Shown here piece by piece: positions 10,991 to 13,274 of a stretch of DNA of 13,274 nucleotides. The notes beneath the pieces were generated by a model. It did not search any database, had not been told where the DNA came from, and was given only the letters and a program-made list of their open reading frames with translations. Location: NCBI GenBank assembly GCA_016185915.1, contig JACPMP010000061.1:1-13274 (forward strand), read 5' to 3'. How positions within the stretch are numbered: the stretch's first letter is position 1; the number at the start of each line of letters is the position of its first letter. Source of the stretch: Candidatus Woesearchaeota archaeon. Lineage in GTDB: Archaea; Nanobdellota; Nanobdellia; Woesearchaeales; GW2011-AR4. Both the position numbers and the translations under genes were made by a program.

Positions 10991-11932
10991 ATGAGAAAAA
11001 TTGCTATATTCAACCAAAAAGGGGGAGTAGGTAAAACAACAACAGCTGTAAATCTTGCAGCAGGCTTGTCAAGGAACAATAAAAGAGTGATATTGATTGA
11101 TTTGGACCCGCAAGGAGACATAAGCGTTTGCCACAATACAAATGCACAATACAACCTTTACCATTTCCTGATGGAAGATGCTGACTTGAATGACTGCACA
11201 AGCAAACTTGGAAAGAACCTTGACATAGTACATTGCGACCACAAGATGGCTGATGCTGAGAATCAAATTTCTAAAAGCAAAGATAACATTAATTTTATTG
11301 CGAATAAATTTTCTTCAAAGCTTGATTATGATTATATAATTCTTGATTGCCCCCCTTCATTGAGATTGCTGAACAAAAATGCATTATTCTATGCAAGCGA
11401 AGTTATTATTCCAACATCAGCGGATATATTGGGCTATAATTCACTTGAAAAAACTATAAAAAGAATAGCGGAACTTAACAAAATTGATGGGCACAAGATT
11501 TTAGTCAGTTCAATTTTGCCAACAATGTTTGACACAAGAAATAGGGTGTGCAATGAAATCCTGTTTAAAATAAGAAAAGAGTTTACGCCATTTTTAGTTG
11601 CTGAGCCAATAAGAATAAATTCAAAGCTTAAGGAATCTCCGAAAGCTAAGATGTCTATTTTCAGTTATGACAAAAAATCATCTGGAGCTGAAGATTATTG
11701 GAAATTTACAAAGTTAGTTTTGGAAAATGAACACATGTACGACTTGAGCCTGCCCCAATCGTCAAGAGAAAAGGCGATAAAAGATTATTATGTTAATGGA
11801 AAGAAAAGAGAGATGATGATAGTTGACAATAAAGTGACTTTTGGGTTTAAGTTCATAGCAAACTTAGGAAATTCAATAAAAAAGAATTTAGTTGAAGAAA
11901 ATAAAAAGCAAAAGAAGATTGGGTATGCTTAA
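10991..11932 (+). CDS. ParA/Soj-family ATPase with a C-terminal extension
   Basis: A 313-residue deviant-Walker P-loop ATPase. The Walker A motif KGGVGKTT (10-17) has the signature K10 and catalytic K15. Walker A' follows at IDLDPQGD with D39, and Walker B at YDYIILDCPPS with D119. These proteins form ATP-dependent dimers on DNA and move chromosomes, plasmids or other cargo, usually with a ParB-type partner. No ParB-like ORF is adjacent: a flavoprotein faces it 21 bases downstream. The ATPase domain ends near residue 250; the last 60 residues are basic (KKREMMIVDNKVTFGFKFI, then KKNLVEENKKQKK) and may bind DNA or a partner. The GAGGTGAT site fixes the start. Whether it segregates the chromosome or a lost plasmid cannot be told. 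Confidence 0.88.
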   Translation: MRKIAIFNQKGGVGKTTTAVNLAAGLSRNNKRVILIDLDPQGDISVCHNTNAQYNLYHFLMEDADLNDCTSKLGKNLDIVHCDHKMADAENQISKSKDNINFIANKFSSKLDYDYIILDCPPSLRLLNKNALFYASEVIIPTSADILGYNSLEKTIKRIAELNKIDGHKILVSSILPTMFDTRNRVCNEILFKIRKEFTPFLVAEPIRINSKLKESPKAKMSIFSYDKKSSGAEDYWKFTKLVLENEHMYDLSLPQSSREKAIKDYYVNGKKREMMIVDNKVTFGFKFIANLGNSIKKNLVEENKKQKKIGYA

Positions 11933-11945
11933 TTCACAAATATCA

Positions 11946-11955
11946 TTTTATTTTT
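11946..11955 (+). terminator. Oligo-T terminator after the parA-like gene
   Basis: TTTTATTTTT begins 14 bases after the stop, in the short gap to the convergent flavoprotein gene, and overlaps that gene's last codon. Confidence 0.4.
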
Positions 11956-13274
11956 AATTATCATTCTTTGCGTTGTCCTTAATCGCCCTCTCAACAGCCC
12001 CTACAAAGACTTCTGAAAGAGTTGGGTGCACATGAATAGTTTCTCTTATTTTTTCTAATGAAATATTGTTCCTTATTGCCAAAGCAACTTCTGAAACTAA
12101 ATCAGATGCATGTGGCCCAATAGCGCAGAATCCTTTCAAATTATTTTGCTCATAATAGATTTTTACAAATCCATCAAATTGTCCCATTGCTCTTGCCTTG
12201 CCATTTTCAGCAAACCTAAAAATGGCTGACTTAAGCTGCACATTACGCACTCCTACAGATGAAATTTCCGGAATGGTGAAGATTGCGCTTGGTACAACAG
12301 TTTCGTCAAATTCCATAGAATTTCCCATTATATTTTTTGCCGCTACTTCTGCCTGTGCATAGGCATAATGAGCAAGTTTTATTTTATCTGTAACATCTCC
12401 GACTGCATAAATATTTTCAATAGAAGTTTGCATTTTATTATTAACAACCACGCCCTTATTATATTTCACTCCTAAACTATCCATTTCATTTTTGTTAAAA
12501 TAGGGCTCAACGCCAATTGCAACTAAAATTTTGTCTCCTTCAACATATTTCTCTTTTTTATCATGTTCAAACCTAACTTTATTATCATTTACACCAATTA
12601 TCCTTGCATTTGTGAATATCTCTATTTCCTGCCTTCTCATTATTTTTGTCAATTCTACAGAAATATCTATATCCTCATTATAAATAATCCTTGGCATCAT
12701 CTCTAAGATAGTTATCTTGACACCTAAACTTGCAAATATTGATGCAAACTCGCAGCCAATATAACCCCCGCCTATTATGATTAATGATGACGGCAGCTCT
12801 TTTAGTTCAAGAATTTCCGTACTTGTTAATACAATATTGTTGATATTAAATCCCGGAAGCATTCTAGGAACTGCTCCTGTTGCAATCACTATGTTTTTTG
12901 TATTGAGTACTTGCACTGAAACTATTACTGTATGTTTATCTTTGATTCTTGCCTCACCCAGCATCATTTCCACATTTGCATCATTAAGTATTTTTTTCAC
13001 TCCCTGCGACATTATCTTGACAATCTTGGCTTTCCTATCCATGAGCAATTTAAAGTAATTAGAAGGTGATGGAACAGAAAACCCGTATTTGCTCTCATTT
13101 TTCACATCAGAATAAAGTGTTGCAGATGCATGCAATGCCTTTGTAGGTATGCAGCCAGAATTTGTGCATGTTCCCCCAAAATTGTCTTTTTCAATTATTT
13201 TTTTTTTTCTGTTCAGCTCTGCTATTCTCCTTGCGCACTCGTAGCCAGCAGGTCCTGAACCAATTACCACCGCA
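11954..13274 (-). CDS. Dihydrolipoamide dehydrogenase-like flavoprotein, N-terminus beyond window
   Basis: A class I pyridine nucleotide-disulfide oxidoreductase, most like dihydrolipoamide dehydrogenase (lpd). The frame stays open to the window edge as AVVIGSGPAGYE, so the GTG at 13270 lies inside the FAD-binding GxGxxG motif and is not the start; a few N-terminal residues are missing. Further marks are the redox pair in GGTCTNSGCIPTKA (Cys, four residues, Cys), ATGAVPR, the NAD-binding IIGGGYIGCEFA, YAVGDVTDK of the second FAD site, and HVHPTLSE with the catalytic His-Glu near the C-terminus. After IPEISSVGV the usual stretch is about a dozen residues shorter, keeping the frame. No pyruvate dehydrogenase E1/E2 gene is nearby, so the substrate (lipoyl protein or another disulfide) is open. 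It is convergent with the parA-like gene. Confidence 0.88.
   Translation of the reverse strand, partial: AVVIGSGPAGYECARRIAELNRKKKIIEKDNFGGTCTNSGCIPTKALHASATLYSDVKNESKYGFSVPSPSNYFKLLMDRKAKIVKIMSQGVKKILNDANVEMMLGEARIKDKHTVIVSVQVLNTKNIVIATGAVPRMLPGFNINNIVLTSTEILELKELPSSLIIIGGGYIGCEFASIFASLGVKITILEMMPRIIYNEDIDISVELTKIMRRQEIEIFTNARIIGVNDNKVRFEHDKKEKYVEGDKILVAIGVEPYFNKNEMDSLGVKYNKGVVVNNKMQTSIENIYAVGDVTDKIKLAHYAYAQAEVAAKNIMGNSMEFDETVVPSAIFTIPEISSVGVRNVQLKSAIFRFAENGKARAMGQFDGFVKIYYEQNNLKGFCAIGPHASDLVSEVALAIRNNISLEKIRETIHVHPTLSEVFVGAVERAIKDNAKNDN

Noticed and set aside
10936..11034. 32-codon ORF starting MKIIEGDCFFAYVKE and overlapping the parA start
   Set aside because: Its ATG lies only about 10 bases after the TATA box, before the predicted transcript start, and it has no ribosome site. 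The overlap with the Walker A coding region makes chance likely.
13268..13270. GTG as the start of the flavoprotein
   Set aside because: The frame is open upstream (Ala codon) and the GTG is part of the FAD-binding motif; the gene is cut by the window edge.

Overview
The window reads as chromosome of an AT-rich archaeon, most plausibly a small-genome DPANN lineage of the Woesearchaeota/Pacearchaeota type. The signs are archaeal TATA boxes (TTTAAATA or TTTATAAA) about 25-28 bases before several start codons, which implies leaderless mRNAs. Other genes have AGGTGA-type Shine-Dalgarno sites, terminators are oligo-T rather than bacterial hairpins, and there are pilin-like and Cys-rich surface proteins and an archaeal helical-plus-ACT regulator. 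The lineage is inference; there is no rRNA marker in the window.

Layout. 1-2722 (minus strand) is an envelope region: a partial membrane-anchored Cys-rich protein and a 638-residue pilin-like anchored protein, separated by a non-coding stretch with an odd GC-rich patch. 2913-3824 (plus) is an unrecognised protein with probable winged-helix segments. 3830-4868 is a scar region: a decayed minus-strand panB fragment, then a complete 890-bp insertion sequence with 17-bp inverted repeats, a perfect 9-bp target duplication, an intact DDE transposase and two hairpins before its start codon. 4928-7172 (plus) is an iron/redox cluster: a DUF1858-IscA fusion, a membrane protein, a peroxiredoxin and a Dps-like ferritin. 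7208-7925 (minus) holds a GNAT acetyltransferase broken by one extra base, a small unknown protein and an 11-codon leader ORF with a strong ribosome site. 8062-10790 (plus) is a NAD salvage module: an ACT-domain regulator whose promoter is bracketed by two inverted repeats, nicotinate phosphoribosyltransferase and nicotinamidase. 10991-11932 (plus) is a ParA-type ATPase without ParB, preceded by two direct repeats exactly 20 bp apart. 11954 to the window end (minus) is a dihydrolipoamide-dehydrogenase-like flavoprotein lacking its N-terminus.

How the genes may work together. Nicotinamidase makes nicotinate and the phosphoribosyltransferase makes nicotinate mononucleotide; the adjacent ACT protein is a reasonable candidate regulator of this step (inference). 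The IscA fusion, peroxiredoxin and ferritin together suggest handling of iron, Fe-S clusters and peroxide. No rRNA, tRNA or CRISPR array was seen. The points most worth following are the operator-like repeats at the ACT gene, the hairpins over the transposase start, the panB relic, the DUF1858-IscA fusion and the phased repeats before parA.
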